A stretch of 64,000 nt of DNA from Rhodospirillaceae bacterium LM-1 (lineage in GTDB: Bacteria > Pseudomonadota > Alphaproteobacteria > Rhodospirillales > WMHbin7). Made by a program: the position numbers and the translations under genes. The stretch is from positions 44,326 through 108,325 of the forward strand of contig CACUVI010000025.1 of NCBI GenBank assembly GCA_902725215.1. The letters run 5' to 3'. The notes beneath the pieces are model-generated. The model worked only from the letters and a program-made list of their open reading frames with translations, was not told where the DNA came from and did no database searches. Positions 8,284-17,142 of the stretch are shown here, one piece after another (the first letter of the stretch is position 1; each line of letters opens with the position of its first letter).

Positions 8284-8936
8284 TGAGAATCATGACACCT
8301 GATGAGTTCGCCGCCTGTGAGCATGTTTCACGTGAAACAATCCAGCGCCTCGACTGTTTCGTCAGCGAGCTGATTAAATGGCAGGCCAGGATAAATCTTG
8401 TCAGCCCCAAGAGTCTCGAGGATGTCTGGCGAAGGCATATCCAGGATAGCGCACAGGTGCTACCGCTTATCAGGCCAGGAGCCAAGATACTCGATCTGGG
8501 AAGCGGGGCGGGATTCCCCGGTCTTGTCCTAGCCATCATGGGGGAGAGGCTAGAGGTTCACCTAGTCGAGAGTGATCAGAAAAAAGTGGCCTTCATGCGC
8601 GAGGCGGGGAGGCTGACTGGGGCAAATATCCATCTCCACTGTGTCAGAATCGAGAAACTGGCCCCATTCCCGGTCAATTTTGTCACCTCGCGCGCACTTT
8701 CTTCACTCGAGCATCTCCTTGAATTTGCTGACCCTTTCCTAGATATGGGGGGTCAATGCCTCTTCCTGAAGGGAAAATCGTGGCAAGAGGAATTGACGAA
8801 CGCTGAGAAAAATTGGATGATGCGCGCAGAGAGCATCCCAAGCCGGACTGATCCGGAGGGTGTGATCCTAAAAATTAGCGAGGTGCGCCGTGGAAAAACT
8901 GACCGACCTGACCCAGCTCAACCTGGAAAAAACTGA
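8283..8936 (+). CDS. rsmG: 16S rRNA (guanine527-N7)-methyltransferase RsmG
   Basis: A 217-residue SAM-dependent methyltransferase that modifies G527 of 16S rRNA (loss gives low-level streptomycin resistance in other bacteria). Motif I ILDLGSGAGFPGLVLAI lies near residues 63-80, and the family signature YNLI/INLVSPKS appears as WQARINLVSPKSLEDVWRRHIQDS. The N-terminal HVSRET (residues 15-20) is encoded by the second parS palindrome. Start ATG 8283 overlaps the mnmG stop; ATG 8292 is an alternative. The 3' end overlaps the GTG start of parA by 47 bases in another frame, consistent with coupled translation. Confidence 0.95.
   Translation: MRIMTPDEFAACEHVSRETIQRLDCFVSELIKWQARINLVSPKSLEDVWRRHIQDSAQVLPLIRPGAKILDLGSGAGFPGLVLAIMGERLEVHLVESDQKKVAFMREAGRLTGANIHLHCVRIEKLAPFPVNFVTSRALSSLEHLLEFADPFLDMGGQCLFLKGKSWQEELTNAEKNWMMRAESIPSRTDPEGVILKISEVRRGKTDRPDPAQPGKN
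8324..8339. promoter_or_regulatory. parS: parS centromere site 2 (inside rsmG)
   Basis: A second exact copy of TGTTTCACGTGAAACA, lying in rsmG codons 15-20 in the same reading frame as site 1 (both encode VSRET). Centre-to-centre distance to site 1 is 71 bases. Two sites so close to parAB mark this as a core partition locus and suggest that the replication origin is not far away. Confidence 0.95.
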
Positions 8937-9720
8937 ACAAAAACCAAGGGTTATCGCAATCGCCAACCAGAAGGGCGGGGTGGGAAAGACGACCACCACG
9001 ATTAATCTGGCGACGGCCATGGCGGCTGTGAAGAAGCGGGTTCTGATTTTCGACCTTGATCCGCAGGGCAATGCTAGCACGGGTCTGGGCATTCAGCGGC
9101 AAAACCGGCGCGTCAACGCCTACCATATCTTGATTGGTGAGGCCCCCATCCGCGAGGCGATCATTCCAACATTGATCCCTGGCCTGGATATTATCCCGGC
9201 TGGTGTCGATCTGTCGGGTGCCGAGATTGAGATGGTCGATCTGCCGCGCCGTGAATTCCGTCTGCGCGATGCGCTGGCGAGCGGCGACCTGAGTCATTAC
9301 GACTACGTGCTGATCGATTGCCCGCCGTCTCTAGGTCTGTTGACATTGAACGGTCTGGTCGGCACGCATGCCGTGATGGTTCCCTTGCAATGCGAGTTCT
9401 TTGCCCTGGAAGGCATCAGCCATCTGGTTCGCACCATCGAGCGCGTGAAGAAGGCCTTAAATCCCGAGCTGGAAATCCAGGGCATCGTGCTGACGATGTT
9501 TGATAAGCGGAACAATCTCTCCGACATGGTGGCCTCGGACGTGCGCGGCCATTTCGGCGACATCGTATATAAGACCGTCATCCCCCGGAATGTCCGTGTT
9601 TCGGAAGCGCCGTCGCATGGCAAGCCGGTAATCGTCTATGACATGAAGTGCCCAGGCTCCGAAGCCTATTTGCATCTGGCGGGCGAAGTGCTGCGCCGTG
9701 AACGGGATTTGGCGGCATGA
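8890..9720 (+). CDS. parA: Chromosome partitioning ATPase ParA (Soj)
   Basis: A 276-residue deviant Walker-type ATPase that drives separation of ParB-parS complexes along the nucleoid. The deviant Walker A KGGVGKTT is at residues 28-35 with the signature lysine; Walker A' (LIFDLDPQGNASTGLG) and Walker B (YVLIDCPPSLGLLTLNGL) follow. The start is GTG 8890, with GAGG a few bases upstream inside rsmG; the 20-residue leader before RVIAIANQKGG is normal for chromosomal ParA. The gene overlaps parB by 4 bases. Confidence 0.96.
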   Translation: MEKLTDLTQLNLEKTEQKPRVIAIANQKGGVGKTTTTINLATAMAAVKKRVLIFDLDPQGNASTGLGIQRQNRRVNAYHILIGEAPIREAIIPTLIPGLDIIPAGVDLSGAEIEMVDLPRREFRLRDALASGDLSHYDYVLIDCPPSLGLLTLNGLVGTHAVMVPLQCEFFALEGISHLVRTIERVKKALNPELEIQGIVLTMFDKRNNLSDMVASDVRGHFGDIVYKTVIPRNVRVSEAPSHGKPVIVYDMKCPGSEAYLHLAGEVLRRERDLAA

Positions 9721-10799
9721 GTCCAGCAGACGCCGAACATAAAAAGCGCAATCTAGGTCGCGGTCTGTCGTCGCTTCTGGGTGACGATGAGCCAAGTGCT
9801 GACCTGGGCGAGTTGGACAAGCTGCGCTCGTCGAAGACGGTGCCTGTCGAATTTATCCGTCCCGGCAAATTCCAGCCGCGCCACAATTTTGATGATGAGC
9901 GATTCCAGGAATTGGTGGAATCGGTGCGCGCCAAGGGGATCTTGCAGCCCATTCTGGTTCGGCGCCATCCGGACGAACGTAACAGTTACGAAATAATCGC
10001 GGGCGAGCGCCGCTGGCGAGCCGCCCAGATGGTTAAGCTGCATGAAGTTCCAGTGATCGTTCGCGATTTCTCGGACAAAGAGGCGCTGGAAGTCGCCCTG
10101 GTCGAGAATTTGCAGCGCCAGGATCTGTCGGCTATCGAGGAGGCAGAGGGCTATCGGCGTCTGATGGAGGAATTCCAGCACACGCAGGAAGATCTGGCCA
10201 AGGTTGTCGGCAAAAGCCGGAGCCATGTGGCAAATACCTTGCGTCTCTTGACGTTACCGGCTCTTGTTAGGACATTAGTAGAAGAAGGAACGCTTTCCGC
10301 CGGTCATGCCCGCGCCCTGCTTGGCGCCCCGAATGCCGAGGAGTTGGCCGAGAAAGTGGTCGCCAAGGGCTTAAGTGTGCGCCAAACCGAGAAGTTGGCG
10401 CAGGCTGAAGGCGGCAAACCGGTCAGGGCCGGGTCGGCTGCCGCCACCGCCAAAGGGGCGGACGAGGCGCATGACGCCGACACATTGGCGCTCGAGCGCG
10501 ACTTGTCGAATTTGTTGGGCTTGAAGGTGAACATCAAATTTCGCGGCGATGGCGGCGAGTTGGTGATTCATTATAAGTCGCTGGAGCAGCTCGACGACGT
10601 CCTGCACCGCTTAAGCTCGCCCAAGGAAGAGCGCCGACCGGGCAAGGGAGAAGAAGAGTCTCTGGATTTTGCGGGGAACGTCGATCAGCAGGTGGCGGAG
10701 ACCGACCTGATCGTTGGCGAGGGCGAAGTGCTGGAACTGGGCGATCTTATCCTGCCCGACGAGGAGCAGGCGAACGGGGTTGGGGAGCGGCGCGCGTAA
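9717..10799 (+). CDS. parB: Chromosome partitioning protein ParB (CTPase, parS-binding)
   Basis: A 360-residue ParB/Spo0J protein. The N-terminal ParA-contact segment RNLGRGLSSLLGD (about 12-24) precedes the CTP-binding Sulfiredoxin-like domain (PGKFQPRHNFDD, GERRWRAAQM, ENLQRQDLSAIEEAEGYRRL) and a helix-turn-helix (TQEDLAKVVGKSRSHVANTLRLL) that reads parS. The C-terminal dimerisation domain is LSNLLGLKVNIKFRGDGGELVIHYKS. After this the protein carries an unusually long acidic tail of about 70 residues (SPKEERRPGKGEEESLD... to the end). The 3' end overlaps holA on the opposite strand by 53 bases. Confidence 0.96.
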   Translation: MSPADAEHKKRNLGRGLSSLLGDDEPSADLGELDKLRSSKTVPVEFIRPGKFQPRHNFDDERFQELVESVRAKGILQPILVRRHPDERNSYEIIAGERRWRAAQMVKLHEVPVIVRDFSDKEALEVALVENLQRQDLSAIEEAEGYRRLMEEFQHTQEDLAKVVGKSRSHVANTLRLLTLPALVRTLVEEGTLSAGHARALLGAPNAEELAEKVVAKGLSVRQTEKLAQAEGGKPVRAGSAAATAKGADEAHDADTLALERDLSNLLGLKVNIKFRGDGGELVIHYKSLEQLDDVLHRLSSPKEERRPGKGEEESLDFAGNVDQQVAETDLIVGEGEVLELGDLILPDEEQANGVGERRA

Positions 10800-11796
10800 T
10801 CTGCATCAAAACGCGCCCGCAAACCGCATCTGCCGGCATGCCGGTGGTTTTGCAGTCCAGCTCGGCTTGAACCAACATATCCATGGCTTGGGCCAGTCGC
10901 TCGGATGACCAGCCGCGCACTTGGTTTGCCATGGCGGGCTTGTGCTTAAAGAAGACGGGTGGACGCAGCGAATCAATCGCCTGGTCCGGCGACTTGCCCT
11001 TGCGAACATGGCCGGAAGCCAAATGAAGCCGCAGCACATGCCGCCCGACCGAGCGCAAAATTCCCACCGCCGCCGTTCCTTCACGCAATAAACGTTCGAG
11101 CGCTGTTTGCGCCTCGGCCTGCCTGCCCGACATGACGGCCATCGCCAGCTCGTCCTGGGTCGCCTCGGCGCCGTCGCCCATACATTCCTGAATATCGGCG
11201 GCAGTAACCGCGCCAGCGCCGCCAATATACAGCGCCAGTTTGTCCAACTCGCTGCGCACCATCAGACGGTCAGACCCCAGTCTGGCGGCAAGAATTTGCA
11301 AAGCGTCCGGGTTGATTCGTACATTCTGTTTGGCCAGATGCTGGGTGATCAGCCCATCTAGCCCTTGTCCTTCGTCGGCATAGCAGGCGATGGCGGCCCC
11401 GGCTGACTCTTCCTCGAACAATTTCCGAAGCGGGGATTTTGGACCCAACTCGCCGGCAGTGATCAAAATCAATGCATCGCCGATTGGCTTGGCCAGGAAA
11501 TCGCCCAGCAGACCGGCCAGGGAATCGGGGGCATTCAAGACGCGCACCACGCGTTGCCCGCCGGTCAGCGACAGGGCGGCGGCCTCGTCTCGCAAACGGG
11601 CCGGGTCGTCCTTCAGAAGGGAGGGCGACAATTCCGCCACTCGAAATGGGTCAGAGACGTCGGCGGCAATCGCTTTGGTGGCGATGGTCAGGCGCTCACG
11701 CACCAGCCCGGCATCGGGTCCATATAAAAGAATCGCCCGGCAATCAGGGGGCGGGCGGGCAACGAAACCATCGGCGCGCCCAGCATGGATCTTCAT
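10747..11796 (-). CDS. holA: DNA polymerase III subunit delta
   Basis: A 349-residue clamp-loader subunit (HolA family). Typical segments are ILLYGPDAGLVRERLTIATKAI (about 22-43), SLTGGQRVVRVLNAPD, the AAA-like lid around LAARLGSDRLMVRSELDKLALYIG, and the C-terminal collar domain with ILRSVGRHVLRLHLA. It opens the sliding clamp for loading at primer sites. The start overlaps the end of lptE by 4 bases (ATGA), placing it last in DUF3576-leuS-lptE-holA. Its stop lies 53 bases inside the convergent parB gene. Confidence 0.93.
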   Translation of the reverse strand: MKIHAGRADGFVARPPPDCRAILLYGPDAGLVRERLTIATKAIAADVSDPFRVAELSPSLLKDDPARLRDEAAALSLTGGQRVVRVLNAPDSLAGLLGDFLAKPIGDALILITAGELGPKSPLRKLFEEESAGAAIACYADEGQGLDGLITQHLAKQNVRINPDALQILAARLGSDRLMVRSELDKLALYIGGAGAVTAADIQECMGDGAEATQDELAMAVMSGRQAEAQTALERLLREGTAAVGILRSVGRHVLRLHLASGHVRKGKSPDQAIDSLRPPVFFKHKPAMANQVRGWSSERLAQAMDMLVQAELDCKTTGMPADAVCGRVLMQITRAAPQPRSPAPRRAG

Positions 11797-12323
11797 TTGG
11801 CCTGCTCTTTCGCAACGCGTGCCCTGGAAAAATAAGCGGCCAACTGCATGGCGATGGCGTCAGCCACGTCCTCGGCCGTTCTGTCGCGGGCATTTTTTTC
11901 CGAAGCCGTGGAAGCGTAATGTTCGGTCAAAATGTTGTAGCTTGCCTGCGAAGATGAGGTGCTGCTGTATAATGTGCCGCCTTCCTTATTGGTCAAGGCG
12001 AAGCCAGCGCTCAGAATGAAATTGGCTCGGCTAGCGGTTTCATCCTTCAAAATGCCCAGCGACTGTTTTGACTCGGAAAGACGTACGTTCAAAATGTAAG
12101 CAGGCTTCTCAGGTTGGCCCAAGGGCGTCAAGCGATCAAGCAACGCGTTGCGCACAAGCTGGCCGCTTCGGTCGGCAATCATAGCGATTTTGATATGTGA
12201 CATCTCGGGCACGGTCGCCGATTGCTTGCCCTTGCCGCCATGCAAGGGCTGAAAGCCGCAGGCCGAAAGAGCCAGCGTGGCCAACAGCGCAATCGGAAAA
12301 AGGATATTTCTAGATGACGACAT
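11793..12323 (-). CDS. lptE: LPS-assembly lipoprotein LptE
   Basis: A 176-residue lipoprotein of the LptE/RlpB type, the plug of the outer-membrane LptD channel that inserts lipopolysaccharide. The signal peptide [20 protein letters not shown] ends in a lipobox at SAC with Cys22, followed by GFQPLHGG, the usual start of mature alphaproteobacterial LptE. The start at 12323 is chosen because it gives this signal peptide; an upstream open stretch to 12389 lies within leuS. The gene overlaps the end of leuS by 14 bases and the start of holA by 4, an order widely kept in alphaproteobacteria. Confidence 0.88.
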   Translation of the reverse strand: MSSSRNILFPIALLATLALSACGFQPLHGGKGKQSATVPEMSHIKIAMIADRSGQLVRNALLDRLTPLGQPEKPAYILNVRLSESKQSLGILKDETASRANFILSAGFALTNKEGGTLYSSTSSSQASYNILTEHYASTASEKNARDRTAEDVADAIAMQLAAYFSRARVAKEQAK

Positions 12324-14871
12324 TGACGATCCGGTTTGGCACGAGAATGATTTTGCGCACGGGCTTGCCGCCGATGGCCAGCTGAACATTGGGATGGGCC
12401 AGCGCCGCCGCTTCCGCCTGCTCCTGACTGGCGTCGCGAGGCAGTTCGATGTCGCCGCGCAATTTGCCGTTCACCTGCACGGCCAGCTTGACGCTGTCGT
12501 CGGTCAACAAGGCAGGTTCCGCCTTTGGCCAAGCCGTGTCCACCAACATCCTGGCATGCCCAAGTTTTTGCCACAAGGCTTCCGCCAGATGCGGCGTCAT
12601 GGGATTGATCAGCACCAGAGCCGCCTCAAGCCCTTGGCGCATCAGCCAGCCAGCCCCCGGCTGCCCTGGCTTCAAATCGCCCAGAGCGTTGGTCAGTTCG
12701 CGAATGCGCGCCACCGCCTTGTTGAAATGAAACTTGTCGAGATCCTCTGTCACGGCGGCGATGGTCTTGTGAATCAGGCCCCAGATTTTCTTGCCGGACT
12801 CGTCAAGCTCGGGCATCGGCGCATCCTGGGGCGCCATGTCGAAAGAAGGCTCATCGACCATGCGCCACAGGCGATTCACATAGCGCCAAGCGCCGTCGAT
12901 GCCTGATTCCGTCCAGTCGAGATCGCGGTCCGGCGGACTGTCCGACAGCATGAATAAGCGAGCCGTGTCGGCGCCATAGGTCTGAATAATGATCTCGGGA
13001 TCGACGACGTTCTTCTTCGACTTGCTCATTTTCTCCGAGCGGCCCGAAGTTACGGTCGCGCCATCCTTGATCTTGGCCAGCGCGCCATCCGGCTTGCGCT
13101 CGACCTCGGTCGGGAATAGCCAATGGCCTTCGCTATCCTTATAGGTTTCGTGGCAGATCATGCCCTGCGTCATCAGACCGGCAAAAGGTTCCGGCACATT
13201 CAGATAGCCGCATTCCTTAAGAGCGCGGGTAAAAAAACGCGAGTAGAGAAGATGCAGCACGGCATGTTCAATGCCGCCAATATATTGATCGACCGGCATC
13301 CAGTAATCGCATTCTTCGCGATCAAAGGCGCGCTCGGAACTGGGCGAGGTGAATCTGGCGAAATACCAAGATGATTCGAAGAATGTGTCGAACGTGTCGG
13401 TCTCGCGCCGGGCTGGCTTGCCGCATTCCGGGCAAAGAACATTCTTCCAGGTTGGGTGATGTTCGAGCGGATTGCCGGGCTTGTCGAAACCCACATCCTC
13501 GGGCAGGACGACGGGAAGATCAGCTTCGGGAACTTTGACGATGCCGCAGGAATCGCAATGGATGATGGGAATCGGGCAGCCCCAATAACGCTGGCGTGAC
13601 ACGCCCCAATCACGCAGTCGCCAATTCACCATCCGCTGGCCGCGATGCATGGATTCCATTTTGTCGATGGCGGCCTTCTTGGCCGATGCGACATCCAGCC
13701 CATCGAGGAAGCGCGAATTGATCAATGTTCCGTCTTCGGTGAAAGGGCCGTCGTTCAATGAGAAGGACGCGGCATCAGCGCCCTTGGGGCAAACCACCGG
13801 GATGATGGAAAGCGCGTATTTGCGGGCGAATTCATAATCGCGCTGATCGTGCGCGGGGCAGCCGAAAATCGCGCCGGTGCCGTAATCCATCAACACGAAA
13901 TTCGCCACGTAAACAGGCAGGGTGATTTCCGGATCGAACGGATGCACAACGCGAAGGCCGGTATCGAATCCCTTCTTCTCGGCGGTTTCGATGGCCACTT
14001 CGCTGGTGCCCATGCGATTGCACTCGGCAATGAAATCCTTCAAGGCGGGATTGTCTTGGGCCAATGATTCCGACAAGGGGTGATTGGCGGCAATGGCGCA
14101 GAAACTGGCGCCAAACAAAGTATCGGGACGCGTGGTATAGACGTCGATCTTATCGTCGCGATCGGCGATGTCGAAGGTGAAGCGCAAGCCCTCGGACCGT
14201 CCGATCCAATTTTCCTGCATCAGTCGCACGCGGTCCGGCCAGCGTTCAAGCCCTGACAGGGCGGCTAGCAGTTCCTCGGCATAATGCGTGATCTTCAAGA
14301 ACCACTGGCTGAGCAGGCGCTTTTCGACCAAAGCGCCCGAGCGCCAGCCCCTGCCGTCGATCACTTGTTCATTGGCCAGCACGGTATTCTCGACCGGATC
14401 CCAATTGACCCAGGACTCCTTGCGATAGACCAAACCCGCTTTCAGGAAATCCTGAAACATTTTTTGCTCGAAGCGGTAATAATCCGGTTCGCAAGTGGCA
14501 AGCTCGCGTGACCAGTCATAGGATAGGCCCATGCTTTTCAGCTGCTCGCGCATGGCCGCGATATTCTCTCGCGTCCACTTTGCGGGATGGACCTTATTTT
14601 GAATGGCGGCGTTTTCCGCAGGCAGGCCAAAAGCGTCCCAACCCATGGGATGCAGCACGTTGAAGCCCTGGGCACGCTTCAGCCGGGCCACCACATCGCC
14701 CAGCGTGTAATTGCGCACATGGCCCATATGGATGCGCCCCGATGGATAGGGAAACATCTCGAGCACATAATATTTAGGTCTGGACGGATCGAGCCTGGCC
14801 GCAAAAACAGCCTGACGTTCCCACTCGGCCTGCCAATGGGCCTCGTTTTCCTTAACGTTATAGCGCGCCAT
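12310..14871 (-). CDS. leuS: Leucine--tRNA ligase
   Basis: An 853-residue class I aminoacyl-tRNA synthetase. The HIGH motif appears as [19 protein letters not shown] (about 41-59) and KMSKS as [13 protein letters not shown]. The editing domain (CP1) is present in the middle, including [12 protein letters not shown] and GYGTGAI-like [17 protein letters not shown]; the zinc-type cysteines in IHCDSCGIV and LCPECGKP are seen. Length fits bacterial LeuRS. It follows the DUF3576 gene by 8 bases and overlaps lptE. Confidence 0.97.
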   Translation of the reverse strand: MARYNVKENEAHWQAEWERQAVFAARLDPSRPKYYVLEMFPYPSGRIHMGHVRNYTLGDVVARLKRAQGFNVLHPMGWDAFGLPAENAAIQNKVHPAKWTRENIAAMREQLKSMGLSYDWSRELATCEPDYYRFEQKMFQDFLKAGLVYRKESWVNWDPVENTVLANEQVIDGRGWRSGALVEKRLLSQWFLKITHYAEELLAALSGLERWPDRVRLMQENWIGRSEGLRFTFDIADRDDKIDVYTTRPDTLFGASFCAIAANHPLSESLAQDNPALKDFIAECNRMGTSEVAIETAEKKGFDTGLRVVHPFDPEITLPVYVANFVLMDYGTGAIFGCPAHDQRDYEFARKYALSIIPVVCPKGADAASFSLNDGPFTEDGTLINSRFLDGLDVASAKKAAIDKMESMHRGQRMVNWRLRDWGVSRQRYWGCPIPIIHCDSCGIVKVPEADLPVVLPEDVGFDKPGNPLEHHPTWKNVLCPECGKPARRETDTFDTFFESSWYFARFTSPSSERAFDREECDYWMPVDQYIGGIEHAVLHLLYSRFFTRALKECGYLNVPEPFAGLMTQGMICHETYKDSEGHWLFPTEVERKPDGALAKIKDGATVTSGRSEKMSKSKKNVVDPEIIIQTYGADTARLFMLSDSPPDRDLDWTESGIDGAWRYVNRLWRMVDEPSFDMAPQDAPMPELDESGKKIWGLIHKTIAAVTEDLDKFHFNKAVARIRELTNALGDLKPGQPGAGWLMRQGLEAALVLINPMTPHLAEALWQKLGHARMLVDTAWPKAEPALLTDDSVKLAVQVNGKLRGDIELPRDASQEQAEAAALAHPNVQLAIGGKPVRKIILVPNRIVNVVI

Positions 14872-14879
14872 AATAAAAC

Positions 14880-15449
14880 CTAGTTTGCGTCCTGACTGGC
14901 CGTGCGCAACTGGCGCGCCCGGGTAAGAATTGAATTCTCAAGATCGACCACCGTCTTGGCGTCGGTTTGGGCATCTGCCCAGGCGCCGCTGGAATCTTTG
15001 ACCTGACGGAACAGATTTACCTTCACGCCATCGGCACGCAGGACTTTATCGAGAATATAGATCTGCGTCTTAAAGCGCTCGTTCTGACTTTCCGGGGGCT
15101 GGTACCAATCGGTGATGATGACGCCGCCGAAGGGATCGGCCGAAGAAAGAGGCATGAAGGCGAAGGTGTCCAGGGCGGCGCGCCAGAGAAAAGCGTTAAC
15201 GCCGATGCCGCCGCCGCTGGCCTCTTGTGCCGACTTGCGCTTGCAGCTGGTGTCGAACAAGCCGCAATCGCCAAAGATGGTTTCACGCGGTTTCTCGCCC
15301 CAGGTCGGGCTGGTGTCGCCGCGCCCCTTCTCGGGATAGACGGCTTTTGTGTCTGAGCCGCAGGCATTCAGCGTCAGAACGACCGCTAGGCCAAAAATCA
15401 ATCCAGATAATTGACGGGAAGCTGCGCGGGGGAATGCGGGTAGGGACAT
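14880..15449 (-). CDS. DUF3576 lipoprotein
   Basis: A 189-residue protein of the DUF3576 family. A signal peptide with lipobox (LTLNAC, Cys30) predicts an outer-membrane or periplasmic lipoprotein. The mature part includes [35 protein letters not shown], the most conserved segment of the family. The start at 15449 has GGAAAG upstream; ATG 15479 would place charged residues before the signal. It precedes leuS by 8 bases, an arrangement seen in related genomes. Function is unknown, perhaps in envelope assembly with LptE. Confidence 0.85.
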   Translation of the reverse strand: MSLPAFPRAASRQLSGLIFGLAVVLTLNACGSDTKAVYPEKGRGDTSPTWGEKPRETIFGDCGLFDTSCKRKSAQEASGGGIGVNAFLWRAALDTFAFMPLSSADPFGGVIITDWYQPPESQNERFKTQIYILDKVLRADGVKVNLFRQVKDSSGAWADAQTDAKTVVDLENSILTRARQLRTASQDAN

Positions 15450-15536
15450 GTCCGGTCTTTCCAGTGGTTCGAGGCCCATAGGCTTAACCTATTATAAAGC
15501 ATCTGTTAAGAGTCTCGTGGAGGCAAGACTGCCGCA

Positions 15537-15558
15537 CCTGTTGCCCGAATGCAACAGG
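15537..15558. promoter_or_regulatory. Inverted repeat upstream of porin 1
   Basis: Perfect 8-bp arms CCTGTTGC (15537-15544) and GCAACAGG (15551-15558) flank a 6-base spacer. It lies about 35 bases upstream of the predicted porin -35 box and could be a regulator site or a hairpin between the divergent DUF3576 and porin genes. Confidence 0.4.
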
Positions 15559-15592
15559 CTGTGACCTTCGTCAAGATGCTGTCACATTCGAT

Positions 15593-15621
15593 TTGACCGA
15601 TAAATATGCGACACACTATAA
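15593..15621 (+). promoter_or_regulatory. Predicted sigma70-type promoter of porin 1
   Basis: TTGACC (15593-15598), 17-base spacer, CTATAA (15616-15621). The transcript would start near 15628, leaving a leader of about 75 bases before the porin ATG at 15704. Porin 2 has a promoter with the same -35 box. Confidence 0.5.
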
Positions 15622-15703
15622 AAGGTCAGATTTTAGGCGGCGGTGCCGACCTGTTCTGAACAGTGCCCACAAACGCTACATGCGAAACTTGGAAGGATAC
15701 AAA

Positions 15704-16876
15704 ATGAAGAAGATTCTTGCCGGTACGACGGCCCTGATTGCGGTTGGCACCCTTGCCGGCGCCGCCCAGGCTGCCGATCCCATCAAGCTTTCCGTGGGCG
15801 GTATGATGAACCAGTGGCTGACCATTGGCGACGTCGATAGCTACACCTATGCCACTGGCCGCGTTCGCGAATATGGCAATGTCGGTCTTATTTCCGACAC
15901 CGAAGTCCACTTCAAGGGCGACACCACGCTCGACAACGGCCTGAAGGTTGCCGTGGTGATCGAGCTGGAAGCCGAGCGTACCGATGGCTCGACCGCCCGC
16001 AACGCCGATCAGCAGTATGTCACCCTGTCGGGTGGTTGGGGTCAGGTTCGCGTCGGTGAAATGCTGAACGCCGCCACCATCGTCCATAATCAGGCCCCTG
16101 GCGCTGGCGCCGCTTTCTCTGACGTCGCCGCCGTCTTCCCCGCCAGCGTTCCCAATGGCGGCAGCCTGCAGACTCTGTCGAGCAACGTCACCACGGTTGA
16201 CGGCATCGCCGATGCCGGCGCCGGTTCGGTCGCCATCGACTATATCTCGCCGATGTTCGGACCCTTCGCTTTCGGCATCACCTACACGCCGCGCGTTCTG
16301 GGCCGTGGTTTCGCGCAGGAAAGCAACAGCCTGAACGATCTGCTCGGCGCCGCCTTCGTCTATGCCGACAAGTGGGGTCCCGTTGCCGTCAATGCCGACG
16401 TCGCTTATGCGCGCTTCGACTATGACCACAGCATCGGCGCTTCGGGCACCGTTACCAACAACGCCACCGGCGTTGTGCAGGCCGTGCCCGTTGGCATCAA
16501 GCTCGGATATGCCGGCTTTGAGGTCGGCGGTTCTTACATCCGCATCATGGACAGCTTGAAGACCGGCCAGGGCGTTGCCAACAACGCCGCCGCCGGCTCA
16601 TATGATGGCCACGCTTGGGATGCCGGTGTTGCCTACACGACCGGCCCCTGGAAGTTCGGTTACCAGTATTACAGCTCCTCGCTCACCGGCGACCTGACCG
16701 TCAAGGGCAAGGACCAGCACAACATTCACAATGCTGGCGGCGCCTACACCATGGGTCCTGGCGTTACCGTGTCGGCCAACGCCGCCTACCAGAAGTATCG
16801 CGACGAGGGCAACACTGTTCTCGGCAACAAGCAGGAAGCCTTTGGCCTGATCACCGGCCTGTCGCTGGCCTTCTAA
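15704..16876 (+). CDS. Outer-membrane porin (first of a tandem pair)
   Basis: A 390-residue trimeric-type porin. The signal peptide MKKILAGTTALIAVGTLAGA ends at AQAAD; the mature protein has alternating aromatic/polar strands (for example GQVRVGEMLNA, WGPVAVNADVAYARFDYDH, WKFGYQYYSSSLTG) and ends in an aromatic residue (SLAF), the signature for insertion by the Bam complex. It would let small hydrophilic solutes through the outer membrane. The ATG at 15704 is chosen for the signal peptide and GGAAGG upstream. It is a close paralogue of the next gene and shares a 98-base identical stretch with it (16355-16452). Confidence 0.92.
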   Translation: MKKILAGTTALIAVGTLAGAAQAADPIKLSVGGMMNQWLTIGDVDSYTYATGRVREYGNVGLISDTEVHFKGDTTLDNGLKVAVVIELEAERTDGSTARNADQQYVTLSGGWGQVRVGEMLNAATIVHNQAPGAGAAFSDVAAVFPASVPNGGSLQTLSSNVTTVDGIADAGAGSVAIDYISPMFGPFAFGITYTPRVLGRGFAQESNSLNDLLGAAFVYADKWGPVAVNADVAYARFDYDHSIGASGTVTNNATGVVQAVPVGIKLGYAGFEVGGSYIRIMDSLKTGQGVANNAAAGSYDGHAWDAGVAYTTGPWKFGYQYYSSSLTGDLTVKGKDQHNIHNAGGAYTMGPGVTVSANAAYQKYRDEGNTVLGNKQEAFGLITGLSLAF

Positions 16877-16899
16877 TCGAAGTCAGCCGTCAAATTGAG

Positions 16900-16937
16900 A
16901 AATCCCCGTCATCGCAAGGTGGCGGGGATTTTCTTTG
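16900..16937 (+). terminator. Rho-independent terminator after porin 1
   Basis: Stem AAATCCCCGTC (16900-16910) with GGCGGGGATTT (16921-16931), loop of 10 bases, then TTCTTTG. It separates the two porins, which are therefore likely transcribed singly. Confidence 0.8.
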
Positions 16938-17038
16938 AATATCAGGCGATTGCAGGACGATTTTGCAAGATCAAGCCTATGGAATGTTGCGCGATTGCCA
17001 CAGTGCGCCAGTTTCATCACAGAAGCGTTGATCGCTTG

Positions 17039-17067
17039 TTGACCCCAAAGTCCGATCATGGCTAGAT
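17039..17067 (+). promoter_or_regulatory. Predicted promoter of porin 2 with overlapping palindrome
   Basis: TTGACC (17039-17044), 17-base spacer, CTAGAT (17062-17067). A 7-bp inverted repeat (AGTCCGA 17049-17055 / TCGGACT 17070-17076) brackets the -10 box and could be an operator. The leader before the ATG at 17143 would be about 70 bases. Confidence 0.4.
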
Positions 17068-17142
17068 GCTCGGACTTGGCATGTACCTGGGTGCGCCGGT
17101 AGTCGGCAGTTCCCGCGATCAAGCAGAAGAGAGGAGTTTTAA

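Noticed and set aside
8890-8936. Overlap of rsmG and parA as a frameshift error
   Set aside because: Both proteins have normal lengths and ends; the 47-base overlap with an internal GAGG site is consistent with coupled translation.
4401-10799. Replication origin inside the window
   Set aside because: parS sites suggest it is near, but I see no DnaA-box cluster or AT-rich unwinding region here.
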